Source: Thermoplasmata archaeon
GTDB taxonomy: Archaea > Thermoplasmatota > Thermoplasmata > Lutacidiplasmatales > UBA184
Reading direction: 5' to 3'
DNA length: 64,000 bases
Assembly (NCBI GenBank): GCA_021802125.1
Contig: JAKAAX010000002.1
Span: 62,001 to 126,000 of the forward strand
This document shows, in pieces, positions 7,288-16,078 of the stretch. Numbering within the stretch: position 1 is the first letter of the stretch; each line of letters opens with the position of its first letter. Under the pieces are notes generated by a model. That model was not told the DNA's origin. It worked only from the letters and a program-made list of their open reading frames with translations, and searched no databases. The position numbers and the translations under genes were made by a program.

Positions 7288-8559
7288 CTACGTGGTCCGG
7301 TCCACCTTCGAGAGCTGGGTCGGGACGTAGAATCCCTCTTCCACCGCGTGCGCCGCGGCCGCGGCCTTCCTGCGCGCCTCCGCCACCGTCGGGGCCTGGG
7401 CGAGCGCGATCCCCATGCGCCGCTCGGGGTAGGCGGAGGGTTTCCCGAAGAGCTGGACCCGGACCCCGGGGACGCGGTTCGCCTCCCACAGCCCGCCGAA
7501 GCGGGGCCCCCATCCCTCCTGGGGCGCCAGGATCACGTGGGCCGCGCCCGGGCTCAGGAGCTCGATCGAGGGGACCGGGAACCCGAGGATTGCCCTCGCA
7601 TGCAGCGCGAACTCGCTCTGCCACTGGGTGGCGAGCGTAACGAGCCCCGTGTCATGCGGTCTCGGGGAGATCTCGGAAAAGTAGACCTCGTCGCCCCGGA
7701 TGAACTCCTCGCACCCGAAGATCCCGATGCCTCCCAGCTGGTCCGTGACCGCGCGGGAGATCTGCTGCGCGGCGGCGACGACCTTCGGGGAGAGCTCGGC
7801 GGGCTGCCAGCTCTCGTGGTAGTGGGTGCCGGGCCGGTCGTGGGCGATCGGCGGGCAGAAGCTCGTGGTGACCTTCCCTTCGGTGTCGTAGTGGCGCAGG
7901 GTGAGCAGCGTGATCTCCTGGTCGAAGGGGATGAACTCCTCGATCATCACTCTGGGGTTGACGACCCGCCCTTCCTCGCGCGCCGTTCGGTAGGCCTCGT
8001 CCACTTCCTCGGGCTTCCGGACCACCGTGCTTCCGAGGCCCGAGCTCGACATCATCGCCTTGAACACGGCCGGGAACCCCAGCTCTCGGACCGCCGCGCG
8101 GGCCTCTTCCACGCTCTCGACGAAGGCGTAGCGGCTCGTCTTCACGTGGGCCTTCTCGGCGGCGAGCCGGCGGATGTGCTCCCGATTCATGGTGACGAGC
8201 GTCGCCTCCGCTCGCGGGACCACGGTCCAGCCCTCCTCCTCGAGCTTCAGGAGCTCCGCCGTGTCGATCTGTTCGATCTCCGGGACGATGATGTCCGGGG
8301 CCTCGCGCTGGACGAGGGCCCGAAGGGCCCGGCCATCGGTCATGGCCATCACGTGGTGCCGGTGGGAGACCTGCATCGCGGGGGCGTTGGCGTAGCGGTC
8401 GACCGCGACCACCTCCGCGCCCATTCGGATCGCCTCGAGCGCGATCTCCCGCCCGATCTCCCCGCTCCCAAGGAGCATCACCCGGGTTGCGCCGGGGAAG
8501 AGCGGAGTGCCGATCTCCTTTCTCGGGAGGATGCCGTGCTTGCGCTCCCTCGGGGACAT
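7288..8559 (-). CDS. purT: formate-dependent phosphoribosylglycinamide formyltransferase
   Basis: This 423-residue ATP-grasp enzyme makes formyl-GAR from GAR, formate and ATP in purine synthesis. It aligns from its start with PurT: ATRVMLLGSGEIGREIALEA, then VDRYANAPAMQVSHR, the ATP-grasp loop MMSSSGLGSTVV, and EEFIRGDEVYFSEISPRPHDTG near residue 290. Length is normal for PurT. A TTCATAGG box about 28 bases before the ATG supports a leaderless transcript. The formate requirement links it to formate-THF ligase at 25.7-27.4 kb in one-carbon metabolism. Confidence 0.95.
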   Translation of the reverse strand: MSPRERKHGILPRKEIGTPLFPGATRVMLLGSGEIGREIALEAIRMGAEVVAVDRYANAPAMQVSHRHHVMAMTDGRALRALVQREAPDIIVPEIEQIDTAELLKLEEEGWTVVPRAEATLVTMNREHIRRLAAEKAHVKTSRYAFVESVEEARAAVRELGFPAVFKAMMSSSGLGSTVVRKPEEVDEAYRTAREEGRVVNPRVMIEEFIPFDQEITLLTLRHYDTEGKVTTSFCPPIAHDRPGTHYHESWQPAELSPKVVAAAQQISRAVTDQLGGIGIFGCEEFIRGDEVYFSEISPRPHDTGLVTLATQWQSEFALHARAILGFPVPSIELLSPGAAHVILAPQEGWGPRFGGLWEANRVPGVRVQLFGKPSAYPERRMGIALAQAPTVAEARRKAAAAAHAVEEGFYVPTQLSKVDRTT

Positions 8560-8582
8560 GGCCGAGCGAAGACGGGCGGGAG

Positions 8583-8591
8583 CCTATGAAC
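8583..8591 (-). promoter_or_regulatory. TATA-like box of purT
   Basis: GTTCATAGG on the minus strand is centred about 28 bases before the purT ATG, the usual spacing for a leaderless archaeal gene. Confidence 0.4.
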
Positions 8592-8802
8592 CTCGCGGCG
8601 GAGGAACCGGCCCGCGGCGAGCCGCGGGAGACCTGAGCTCCCACCTGTTCGACGTCTCCCCGCACGGGTCCTTCCCGCCGGTGGGAGGGCGAACTCCCCG
8701 TCTCTCTAGGCCCTGGGGTCGGGGGACCGGAGGCGGTCCGCGCGCGACCGTGCCCCTCGCGAGAGCAGGTATCATGGCGCAAGGGTCGGCGCCGCCTGGA
8801 GC

Positions 8803-10299
8803 TCAGAGATGCCAGGTGGGCTCAAGGTAGCCTTCGGGCACCCCTGGAGGGAAGGGATCCCCGAAGGGGTCCGGGCGCGGGGTCGGTCCCCGACCTCTCT
8901 TCTGCGCCACGTAGGCGTCGATCGACTCGGCAGCCTCCGCCCCGGCGCGCATCGCGTGGACCACCGACGAGCCTCCGGAGGCGAACACCCCGTCGGTCAG
9001 GGTCATGAATCGGTACCTCGCGGCCCCCGTTCTTCGGTTACGGGACACACCGGTCTGAGGACCCGGTATGCCGGCGGAAGCATCGGGCTCGGCCCCGATG
9101 GCGATGATGATGGTGTCGCAGGGCAAGGTGGTGGCGACGAGGCTCCTGGGGCTCGGCGCCAGACGTCCCCTCCCGTTCGGCGACGCCGCGTTCGTCGGCC
9201 ACACGACAAGTCCCTCCACCCGACCGTTCCCGACGATCTCCACCGGTGCCCTCTGGAAGAGGAAGGCGATCCCCTCCCTCTCTGCATCCTTCTTCACCTC
9301 GGGGCTCGAGGGCATGTCGCGCTCCTTCCGCCGGTACACGACGGTCACCCCACCGGCGAAGGACAGTCGACGGGCGGTCCGTGCCGCGTCGAGGGCCGCG
9401 TCCCCTCCCCCGATGACCACGACCCGCCTCCCTCGACGGCCGAACGGATCGCTTCTGGGAGGTCCCTTCTGGGCCGCGGAGAACGCCATGGAATAGGCCA
9501 GGGAGCCCCCCGGCGCCCGGTTCATGGCGGTCAGGAACGGGACCGCGTAGTACACCCCGGGAAGATCGACCCCGGGGATCGAGAGCACGCGAACTCGAGA
9601 ACTCCCCACCGCGACGAACACCGCGGCATATCCCTGGTCGAGCAAGCCTTCCGGGGTGATGTCGGAGCCCGCATGCTTGCCCCCGTCGAAGTGGATGTCC
9701 AGGCCCCGGAACCTCCGCAGGTCCTTCTCGAGCTCGTCCTGGGGCAGCCGGAACCGAGGGATGCTGTTGAGGAGACCTCCCGGGTCGGCCTCTCCGTCGT
9801 AGAGGTCGACCGAGTAGCCTCGCAGCGCGAGGTCCCAGGCCGCCATGAGCCCGGACGGTCCCGCGCCCACGACCGCCACCCGATCTCCGTTCGGCGGCCT
9901 GGGCACGTAGGTCAGATCCGGCTCCACGAACTCGAGCGCGGTCCGCTCGAGGTGACGGATCGCGATCGGCTCGCCCTTCTCTCCCTTGGGGCAATCCTCC
10001 TCACAGTAGTGGTAACACGTCTTGCAGACGACCGAGGAGAGAGGATTGTGCCTCAGGACCTGACGGGCAGCCTCCGCGAACCTCCGATGGGCCATGAGGT
10101 CCACCACTCTGCGACAGTCCTGGGTGAGGGGACACGACTGGGCGCAGTACGGCATCGCGCACTGCAGGCATCGCTCGGCCTCCAGGACCGCGGCCTGTTC
10201 GGAGTAGGGAAGGAGGGTCTCTTCGAAGCCCGGTTCGCGTCGAGCCCCGTTGACCTCGGGTATCGGCACTCGCGCTTGATGGAATGCGCACACGGACAA
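8803..10299 (-). CDS. GltD-like NAD(P)H/FAD oxidoreductase (glutamate synthase small-subunit family)
   Basis: This 498-residue protein has an N-terminal Fer4_20-type domain with Cys-rich motifs (CLQCAMPYCAQSCP and CKTCYHYCEEDCP) for two [4Fe-4S] clusters. An FAD Rossmann motif (VVGAGPSGLMAAWDL, about residue 143) and an NAD(P) motif (VVIGGGDAALDAARTA, about 295) follow. The family passes electrons between NAD(P)H, flavin and Fe-S clusters; members include GltD, the dihydropyrimidine dehydrogenase N-half and NfnB. No large glutamate synthase subunit is adjacent, so the partner is unknown. The start is uncertain: TTG 10299 or GTG 10293. The upstream DNA is unusually AT-rich. Confidence 0.85.
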   Translation of the reverse strand: MSVCAFHQARVPIPEVNGARREPGFEETLLPYSEQAAVLEAERCLQCAMPYCAQSCPLTQDCRRVVDLMAHRRFAEAARQVLRHNPLSSVVCKTCYHYCEEDCPKGEKGEPIAIRHLERTALEFVEPDLTYVPRPPNGDRVAVVGAGPSGLMAAWDLALRGYSVDLYDGEADPGGLLNSIPRFRLPQDELEKDLRRFRGLDIHFDGGKHAGSDITPEGLLDQGYAAVFVAVGSSRVRVLSIPGVDLPGVYYAVPFLTAMNRAPGGSLAYSMAFSAAQKGPPRSDPFGRRGRRVVVIGGGDAALDAARTARRLSFAGGVTVVYRRKERDMPSSPEVKKDAEREGIAFLFQRAPVEIVGNGRVEGLVVWPTNAASPNGRGRLAPSPRSLVATTLPCDTIIIAIGAEPDASAGIPGPQTGVSRNRRTGAARYRFMTLTDGVFASGGSSVVHAMRAGAEAAESIDAYVAQKRGRGPTPRPDPFGDPFPPGVPEGYLEPTWHL

Positions 10300-10329
10300 C
10301 GACCTCTTGCGAGGTTCAGTTGCAATACT

Positions 10330-10700
10330 TAGTCTAATTTACAACAAATAGGTTGTGCTGAAGAAGTTCGAAACTCGTAGAATCTCCCGTTCATTTGACG
10401 AAGTTACCGACATAGCATGACGTGGCAAGGTAGGCTTTGATGGTCCGCAGTGTCGCGAGCTTGCGTGCGATCTTCCGTGGCAGCCTCTCGTCCTGTCTCA
10501 GAGACAGATCTGCCCAACCTCGAGCTCTCGGCGGGATCTTTGATGACGACCACGTCGCCTTCCTGTGAGCTTCGAATGCGAGTTGATCACGCGGCGAACT
10601 TCTTTTCCTGTGCCCGTGGGTCGATAGCAACTCCGCGTGGTCCTCGAGCTGTTGGAGGGAGACGCTAGGCGATCGGTCGGTCGACCATCGGAAACGACAC
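10330..10700. other. AT-richer intergenic island with no convincing gene
   Basis: About 430 bases separate the GltD-like and glycosyltransferase genes. Base composition drops markedly, most clearly at 10325-10420. Two short open frames exist (10391-10630 minus, 79 codons; 10450-10668 plus, 72 codons). Neither resembles a family I know or has a clear start signal. The stretch could be a degraded gene, a transferred remnant or a regulatory region. Confidence 0.5.
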
Positions 10701-10731
10701 GGCGCGGTCGGAAGTCTTCGCGGCTCCCAGG

Positions 10732-11856
10732 TCAGCGACCGGAGGCGAGCGCTTCACGATACGTCGAGAGGTAGTGGTCGACGACCGAGTCCCAGTCCCA
10801 CTTTCTCGCCGTGCGCTTGGCGGATTCGCTCATCTGCTGCCGGAGCCCGGGACGATCGAGGACCTCCCGGACGTGGGCCGTGAACTCCTCCACGCTCCGC
10901 GCCACCCGACCTCCGCCGTCCTCGGCAAGATGGCTCGCGGCCCCCGCTTCGAACGCCACGAACGGCAACCCGGACGCGGTGGCCTCCAGAAGCGAGATCC
11001 CGAACCCTTCGTACTGCGACCCTTGGACGTAGAGGTCGACCTCCCGGTAGGCGGCCCGGACCTCGTCGTGCAGTAGGTATCCGAGGAAGCGGACCTCCAC
11101 CCCCAACTCCTTCGCGAGCGCCTCCACATGCGCCCGATCGTAGCGGGTTCCCGGAAGGTCCTTTCCACCGACGGCCAGCGCGACACGGTCGCGAAGAGGC
11201 GCCAGGGCGCGGACCAGCCGGTCGACCCGCTTGTTCTCCCACAGCCCACCGATGTAGAGCGCGATGTGCGGACGGGTGAAGCCGAACCGTTCCCGTAGAT
11301 GGATCGGGGGGGCGGGTCGAGTGAGGTCGGCGAGATCAATGCCCTCTCCCACCAGTCGCACCCTCCGCTCGGGGAACCCGAAGGAGGTGATCTGCTGTTT
11401 CTCCCGCTCGGTGAGCGCCAGATAGAGGTCGAAGGCGCGCAACGCCCTCGGCAGGTACTTGCCGAAGTACCAGCGGTTCTGGAGCGAGGGGTCCATCTCC
11501 CACTGGTAGAATCCGTGGGGCGTGATGACCTGGGGTACATCGAAGACCCCCGCCACCGGGAAGTAGAAGTCCGCGCACCAGATGCGGTTCCCGCTCATGT
11601 GCAGCAGGTCGAAATCCAGGTTGCGGAGGGTCCGCCAGTACGCGCGGGGGACACGGAAGCCCCCGACCTTCCGCATCGGGATCCGGTGGACCTCCATCCC
11701 ATCCATGTCCTCCCTCGCGGGGGCGCCCGGTTCGTCCTGCGTCAGCACCGTGACCCCGTGGCCTTTCCGGAGCAGGGCTCGGCCGAGGGCGAGGGTCCAC
11801 CGCTCCGTACCCCCGTCAGCGGGGAAGAACCGGTGGTTCACGAGCAGGACACGCAC
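10732..11856 (-). CDS. GT4-family glycosyltransferase
   Basis: This 374-residue protein is a GT-B fold glycosyltransferase. The N-terminal domain begins VRVLLVNHRFFPADGGTERW, typical of the acceptor-binding half. The donor domain has LYIGGLWENKRVDRLVRAL and the signature GSQYEGFGISLLEATASGLP with the two Glu residues of the E-x7-E motif. Such enzymes add sugars to lipids, polyprenyl carriers or proteins; the acceptor is unknown. GTG 11856 was chosen over longer upstream reading because a GTACAAAAT box lies 26 bases before it. It stands alone, next to the low-GC gap. Confidence 0.88.
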   Translation of the reverse strand: MRVLLVNHRFFPADGGTERWTLALGRALLRKGHGVTVLTQDEPGAPAREDMDGMEVHRIPMRKVGGFRVPRAYWRTLRNLDFDLLHMSGNRIWCADFYFPVAGVFDVPQVITPHGFYQWEMDPSLQNRWYFGKYLPRALRAFDLYLALTEREKQQITSFGFPERRVRLVGEGIDLADLTRPAPPIHLRERFGFTRPHIALYIGGLWENKRVDRLVRALAPLRDRVALAVGGKDLPGTRYDRAHVEALAKELGVEVRFLGYLLHDEVRAAYREVDLYVQGSQYEGFGISLLEATASGLPFVAFEAGAASHLAEDGGGRVARSVEEFTAHVREVLDRPGLRQQMSESAKRTARKWDWDSVVDHYLSTYREALASGR

Positions 11857-11877
11857 GGCCCCAGAGGGACGAGGGTA

Positions 11878-11886
11878 GTACAAAAT
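11878..11886 (-). promoter_or_regulatory. TATA-like box of the glycosyltransferase gene
   Basis: ATTTTGTAC on the minus strand is centred 26 bases before GTG 11856 and decides that start. Confidence 0.45.
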
Positions 11887-12011
11887 CTCCTGCGTTGGAC
11901 GGGAGGGCCCCTGGAGGGAGGTTCGGGGACCGGACAACGTCCGGTGGCGCCCCCGGGCTGCGGCCCGCCGCTCGGGAGGTCCTCTCCTCTCCCCCTTCGA
12001 GGTTTCAAAAG

Positions 12012-12653
12012 ATGCCGCGCTGTGGCCAGGAGGTGCTCGGGCTCTGGTGGGTCCTCACCGCCCCTCCGTACGGTTCGACCCCCGCGCTCTCCCTCCTTAC
12101 TTCCGCGCTCGTCGTCGGGTGGGTGCTGTCAGAGGTGGCGCTCCGCGCCTACGCCAGGTCTCAGGGAGCCCCCAGGACCGTGCCCCGCGGGAGGGACCGG
12201 GGGTCCTGGCTCCTGCTGAGCTGCTGTGTCGTGCTCCTCCTGGGAGTGACGCTGCTCGACCGGCTCCACCCGCGGCTCGGGGCGCTCCCCATCGGCCTCT
12301 TGCTCTTGGGCGACCTCCTGATGGCCGGGGGGATCGTGCTCCGTCTGATCTCCGTGGGCTACCTCGGTCGGTTCTTCACCCCCAAGGTCACGGTCCAGGT
12401 CGGCCACGCGCTGGTGAAGCGCGGTCCCTATCGGTGGGTTCGACATCCCACCTACATGGGAGCGGTCGTCACCCTCCTGGGGTTTCCTCTCGCCTCGGGG
12501 AGCCTGCTGGGGCTCCTCGTCGCCTTGCTACTGATCGCGATCGGGTTCGGTTACCGGATCCACGTGGAAGAGGAGGCCCTCGTCGCCGCGTTCGGCTCCG
12601 AGTACCTGGAGTACCGGCGGACCACCCACCGGCTCCTGCCTGGCCTCTACTGA
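12012..12653 (+). CDS. isoprenylcysteine carboxyl methyltransferase (ICMT/PEMT)-like membrane protein
   Basis: This 213-residue protein has four to five hydrophobic segments and the ICMT/DUF1295-type C-terminal signature GPYRWVRHPTYMGAVV (about residue 140), followed by a membrane hairpin and HVEEEALVAAFGSEYLEYRR. Family members use S-adenosylmethionine to methylate lipid or prenylated substrates at the membrane face; the substrate here is unknown. The start is uncertain: ATG 12012, or GTG 12030 if the TTTCAAAAG sequence at about 12003-12011 is the TATA element. It converges on pelota. Confidence 0.8.
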   Translation: MPRCGQEVLGLWWVLTAPPYGSTPALSLLTSALVVGWVLSEVALRAYARSQGAPRTVPRGRDRGSWLLLSCCVVLLLGVTLLDRLHPRLGALPIGLLLLGDLLMAGGIVLRLISVGYLGRFFTPKVTVQVGHALVKRGPYRWVRHPTYMGAVVTLLGFPLASGSLLGLLVALLLIAIGFGYRIHVEEEALVAAFGSEYLEYRRTTHRLLPGLY

Positions 12654-12696
12654 GGTGGCGCGGGACTCCGCTCCGCGGTGCCGGTGCAGCACGACG

Positions 12697-13761
12697 TTAG
12701 GTGGAGGACTTCCAGGGGTACCGAAGGACCGCCCCCACCCCACCTAGTCCCGCGAGCTGCTTGCCGGCGGCCCCATCTCCCCGGACCACCAAAAGAGCGG
12801 TCTTCGCGTCGCGCGCCGCGGTCAGCAGGGCGGCGGAGGTCGGGTCCCGCAGCTTTCCGTCCAGGATGAGCAGGGTCTCCACCGCACCCGCCTCGATCGC
12901 CCCTTTCAGCTCCTGCGCACCGAGGGCCGCTCCCCCCTCCTTGCCCAGGGCATGCACGAGCCGCTCCACCTCCACGGCCTCCCGGGCCGCCATGCTCGAG
13001 GCGAGGACCTCCTCCGCCTTTCCGGACCGAAGGAGCTCGTGGACCCCGCTCAAGCCGGCCTCCGCGGTGGGGAAGATCGCCACCCGGCCTTTGGGCGGGG
13101 GCGACAGGGAGGCGATCCGTTTGGCGAGCTCCTCCTTGAAGAACCCAGGCCCGGAGACGACCACCGCCTGAGAGCGAGCCAGCTCCGGCTGGAGCACCGT
13201 CAGGACCTCCTCCAGGAACGATTCGCGGTCCTTCTCTCGGGAGGAGGACCGGACCCGGTCGTACTTGCCGCCGCCCACGCGGCTCCGCTCGTCCACGACC
13301 GAGAAGGAGCGTCCTCGAACCCGCACCACGGCGGAGTCGCTCCAGTCGGCGCAGACGATGAGCACCTGCGGCTCGTCCACGGCACGCTTCCCCTCGTCCA
13401 GGATGGTACGGTCGGATGCGGTGAGCTCGTCCTTGGTCAGGGCGACCTCCGAGCCCTCCTCCAGGTCGAGCGTGTGGTGGCGCCCGATGTCGAAGGGGCC
13501 CTCCACGATGGGCCCCATGACCCTCACGTGCCCGGTGAACTCGTGGAACTCGACCGCCTCGACCCTGACGGTCAGGAAGATGGTCCTTCGGTCCCTCTGG
13601 CCCGCGGGGGTGTCGGAGGGAGCCTCGGGGTCCCTGCGCGAGGTCACGGAGCCCACCCGGTCTCCCGGGAGCACCAGCCGCGAGATCCTCCACAGGTCGC
13701 TCGGGGTCTCGAGCCGGAGCCGGAGGAGCCCCGTCTTCGGGTCCTGGAAGAGGATCCTCAC
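12697..13761 (-). CDS. pelA: mRNA surveillance protein pelota (Dom34)
   Basis: This 354-residue protein has the three pelota domains. The N-terminal Sm-like domain runs from RILFQDPKTGLLRLRLETPSDLW. The central eRF1-like domain starts near residue 130 (VLIVCADWSDSAVVRVRG). The C-terminal domain ends LLVVRGDGAAGKQLAGLGGVGAVLRYP. Pelota binds the ribosomal A site with an EF-1A-type GTPase and rescues stalled ribosomes. GTG 13761 overlaps the stop of the upstream gene (GTGA), so it is translationally coupled to an unrecognised 215-residue protein. Confidence 0.93.
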   Translation of the reverse strand: MRILFQDPKTGLLRLRLETPSDLWRISRLVLPGDRVGSVTSRRDPEAPSDTPAGQRDRRTIFLTVRVEAVEFHEFTGHVRVMGPIVEGPFDIGRHHTLDLEEGSEVALTKDELTASDRTILDEGKRAVDEPQVLIVCADWSDSAVVRVRGRSFSVVDERSRVGGGKYDRVRSSSREKDRESFLEEVLTVLQPELARSQAVVVSGPGFFKEELAKRIASLSPPPKGRVAIFPTAEAGLSGVHELLRSGKAEEVLASSMAAREAVEVERLVHALGKEGGAALGAQELKGAIEAGAVETLLILDGKLRDPTSAALLTAARDAKTALLVVRGDGAAGKQLAGLGGVGAVLRYPWKSST

Positions 13762-14405
13762 GGAGGGGCCCTCCGCCGGGAGGCTGCGGTGGGGGCCGCG
13801 CGACGAGGACGCGCCTCGAGATCCGCGTCCGGGGCGGGGAGCCACCGGTCCACCTGGGCCGCCAGGGAAACGCTGCCCTCCCGAGCAAGGGCCCGCTCGT
13901 CGCGGCTCGGGATGAGCCAGACGCGCGGCAGACGGACCAGGACCCAGTTGGCCAGGGGGTCGCGCCCCCCCGCTTGCCGAAGGTGATCGTGGAACCAGTC
14001 GACGCAACGGGTCGCGGCGTCGCGTTCCTCTCTCCGCAGCAGCGCCACTGGCACGCTCAGGAGCTTGCGGCGGTCGCTCGTTCGGGCGGCGCGGGCTCCC
14101 CAGACCTCCTCGAGGAGCTTTCGCGCGGGCCCCGACGGAGAGGGGCGGGCTCTCTCACCCAGGAGGAGCAGCGCCCAGAGCGCGAGCGCCCTCTCAACGA
14201 AGACGGCATCCTCCGCGGGGACCTTCTCCGCAAGGCCCGGCAGAAGGAGGGGGGACCCATCTCCATGGGCATTGAGACCCCGACCTCGGGCGGCCTTACC
14301 GAGCAACTCGACCTCCGCCTCGCGCGCCGGCTCTCCCTCGATCAGCCTCATCGCGACGCGGACGGGGTCCTGGGCCCGGGGGCGCTGCGCGGGGTGACGG
14401 GTCAT
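13758..14405 (-). CDS. unknown protein coupled to pelota
   Basis: This 215-residue, Arg-rich protein is not recognised. It looks largely helical, with a hydrophobic run (AVFVERALALWALLLLGERA, about residues 65-84) that is more like a buried helix than a membrane anchor. A segment rich in aromatics and Leu follows (DWFHDHLRQAGGRDPLANWV). The C-terminus is a Pro/Arg/Ala tail. Start ATG 14405 begins the first stretch that looks protein-like. The GTGA overlap with pelota makes joint expression likely, so a role in ribosome rescue or translation is possible, but that rests on context alone. Confidence 0.55.
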   Translation of the reverse strand: MTRHPAQRPRAQDPVRVAMRLIEGEPAREAEVELLGKAARGRGLNAHGDGSPLLLPGLAEKVPAEDAVFVERALALWALLLLGERARPSPSGPARKLLEEVWGARAARTSDRRKLLSVPVALLRREERDAATRCVDWFHDHLRQAGGRDPLANWVLVRLPRVWLIPSRDERALAREGSVSLAAQVDRWLPAPDADLEARPRRAAPTAASRRRAPP

Positions 14406-14477
14406 GGCTCCTTCAGCCCCACACGCTGGGACTTTGGGTCGTTTTCGGTCGACGCGCCGGTCGGCTTCACGGGGACG

Positions 14478-14497
14478 ATATATCGATATCGATATAT
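14478..14497. promoter_or_regulatory. 20-bp perfect palindrome overlapping the padR-ABC promoter
   Basis: The sequence is a perfect 20-base inverted repeat built from TATCGATA-type half sites. Its right half (GATATATT) is also the best TATA box, centred about 28 bases before the padR ATG at 14523. PadR-family repressors commonly bind palindromes of this kind at their own promoters. A dimer bound here would block TBP and silence padR and the ABC exporter genes. Confidence 0.75.
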
Positions 14498-14522
14498 TCA
14501 TCGATGGTCCTCGCGGGGCCCC

Positions 14523-15086
14523 ATGCGGCCGACGGGACCTGGCGCGGAAGGGTGGAGGCGGGGAATGCTCGGGATGTACGCCCTCAGTCTCATGGAGAAG
14601 GAAGGGCACGTCCACGGGTACCGGGTCACCGAGAGGGTCGCCGAGCGGACCGAGGGGGCCTGGCGGCCCGGGGCCGGAGCGGTCTACCCCGCACTCCGAC
14701 GGCTCGTCGAGCGAGGGCTCGCCCGCCCGAGCTCCCGCTCGAGCGCCCGCCGACGCGACTTTGAGATCACCCCCCAGGGACGCGCCCTGCTGCACCGGCT
14801 TCGCTCGCGCGGTCCCTGGATGCAGGGCCGCTCCGGCCTCGACCTCACACCGCTATGGGCCGAGGTGACCGGGGTCGAGGCGACGGGAGACTTCCTCCTC
14901 CTGCGGCTCCGAAGGGCCCTGGACTCCCTTGACCTCTACCTCGCACGCCCCTCCCTCCCCTCCGACACCGCCAACGAACTGCGAAGCAGCCTGGAGACCG
15001 AGCTCGAGCGGCACCTCCAGCGCCTCCGCCGGCCATCACGGCGGCCGCTCGCCGTCCCCCGGGGCGGGGCCGGAGGCGGCGCATGA
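14523..15086 (+). CDS. PadR-family transcriptional regulator
   Basis: This 187-residue protein has the PadR winged helix at its N-terminus: MLGMYALSLMEKEGHVHGYRVTERVAERT, then AVYPALRRLVERGLA and the wing with RRRDFEITPQGRALL (residues about 15-95). A helical C-terminal half follows, probably for dimerisation. PadR proteins usually repress adjacent transporter or stress genes and release DNA on binding a small ligand. ATG 14523 suits a leaderless transcript from the palindromic promoter. The stop overlaps the ABC ATPase start (ATGA), giving a three-gene operon of regulator, ATPase and permease. Confidence 0.9.
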   Translation: MRPTGPGAEGWRRGMLGMYALSLMEKEGHVHGYRVTERVAERTEGAWRPGAGAVYPALRRLVERGLARPSSRSSARRRDFEITPQGRALLHRLRSRGPWMQGRSGLDLTPLWAEVTGVEATGDFLLLRLRRALDSLDLYLARPSLPSDTANELRSSLETELERHLQRLRRPSRRPLAVPRGGAGGGA

Positions 15087-16078
15087 GCGACGAGAACGGG
15101 GACGCGATCGTCGCGAAGGGACTGACGAAGCGCTACGGTGCGATCACCGCCGTGGACCACGTGAACTTCCGGGTGCCTTCCGGCTCGGTCTTCGGGCTCC
15201 TGGGGCCCAACGGCGCCGGCAAGACCACGATCATCAAGGTGCTCACCGGGCTCTCCGACATGACGGAGGGCAAGGCGAGGGTCGCCGGATATGACGTCCG
15301 AAAGGAGCCCATGCACGTCAAGGAGAGGATCGGCTGGGTGGCCGCCGAGGTGATCCTCGACGACGACCTGTCCGGATGGGAGAACCTCTGGCTGCAGGCG
15401 AAGCTCCAGCGGCTCTCGGGCTGGACCGCGCGCGCGGAGCAGCTGCTCGAGTACTTCGAGCTCTCCGACCGGCGGAAGGACAAGGTGGGGAAGTATTCGA
15501 CCGGGATGCGGAAGAAGATGGAGATCGCGCTCGCGTTGCTCCACCAACCCTCGATCATCTTCATGGACGAGCCCACGATCGGGCTCGACCCCAACGTCCG
15601 CCGGATGCTCTGGAAGCTCATCACCGGGGTGAACCGGGAGTTCGGGGTCACGGTCCTCCTCACGAGCCACTACATCGAGGAGGCGGACAGCCTCTGCGAC
15701 CGGGTGGCCATCATCGACCACGGGAAGTTCGTCGCCACCGGCACGCCGAGCGAGCTCAAGTCCCGCGTCCGGGCGGACTTCATCGAGCTCGAGACCAAGG
15801 ACGAGGTGTCGGAGGAGCGGCTTCGGGCGGTACCCGGGGTGTCGGAGGTCCGCAGCCAGGGCAAGGCGTGGATCCTCAAGGTCTCGTCGGCCGAGGACGT
15901 GCTGCCCGGCCTCTTCGCCGCGCTCAAGGGGGACGTGATCCGGAGGATCAACGTGGAGAAGCCGAGCCTCGAGTCCGTCTTCATCGACATCACCGGCAAG
16001 CGGATGGACCAGGCGGGAGGAGGGGACGTGCAGGATTTCCGGAAGTTCTACATGCAGGTCAGGAGGGCGCGGCAATGA
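15083..16078 (+). CDS. ABC exporter ATP-binding protein
   Basis: This 331-residue ATPase has Walker A GPNGAGKTTIIK (about residue 43), Walker B SIIFMDEPTIGLD and H-loop LLTSHYIEEAD. Its signature is YSTGMRKKMEIAL rather than LSGGQ, a variant common in drug, lipid and multidrug (DrrA/CcmA-like) exporters. The C-terminal 80 residues form the regulatory domain seen in those exporters. It is coupled by ATGA overlaps to PadR upstream and the permease downstream. Exported substrate unknown. Confidence 0.93.
   Translation: MSDENGDAIVAKGLTKRYGAITAVDHVNFRVPSGSVFGLLGPNGAGKTTIIKVLTGLSDMTEGKARVAGYDVRKEPMHVKERIGWVAAEVILDDDLSGWENLWLQAKLQRLSGWTARAEQLLEYFELSDRRKDKVGKYSTGMRKKMEIALALLHQPSIIFMDEPTIGLDPNVRRMLWKLITGVNREFGVTVLLTSHYIEEADSLCDRVAIIDHGKFVATGTPSELKSRVRADFIELETKDEVSEERLRAVPGVSEVRSQGKAWILKVSSAEDVLPGLFAALKGDVIRRINVEKPSLESVFIDITGKRMDQAGGGDVQDFRKFYMQVRRARQ

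Noticed and set aside
8809..10332. 507-codon plus-strand frame opposite the GltD-like gene
   Set aside because: The Rossmann and Fe-S motifs are on the minus strand; the antisense product has no recognisable domain.
12952..13986. Long plus-strand frame antisense to pelota
   Set aside because: Pelota is unmistakable on the other strand and the antisense translation is low-complexity His/Arg/Leu sequence.
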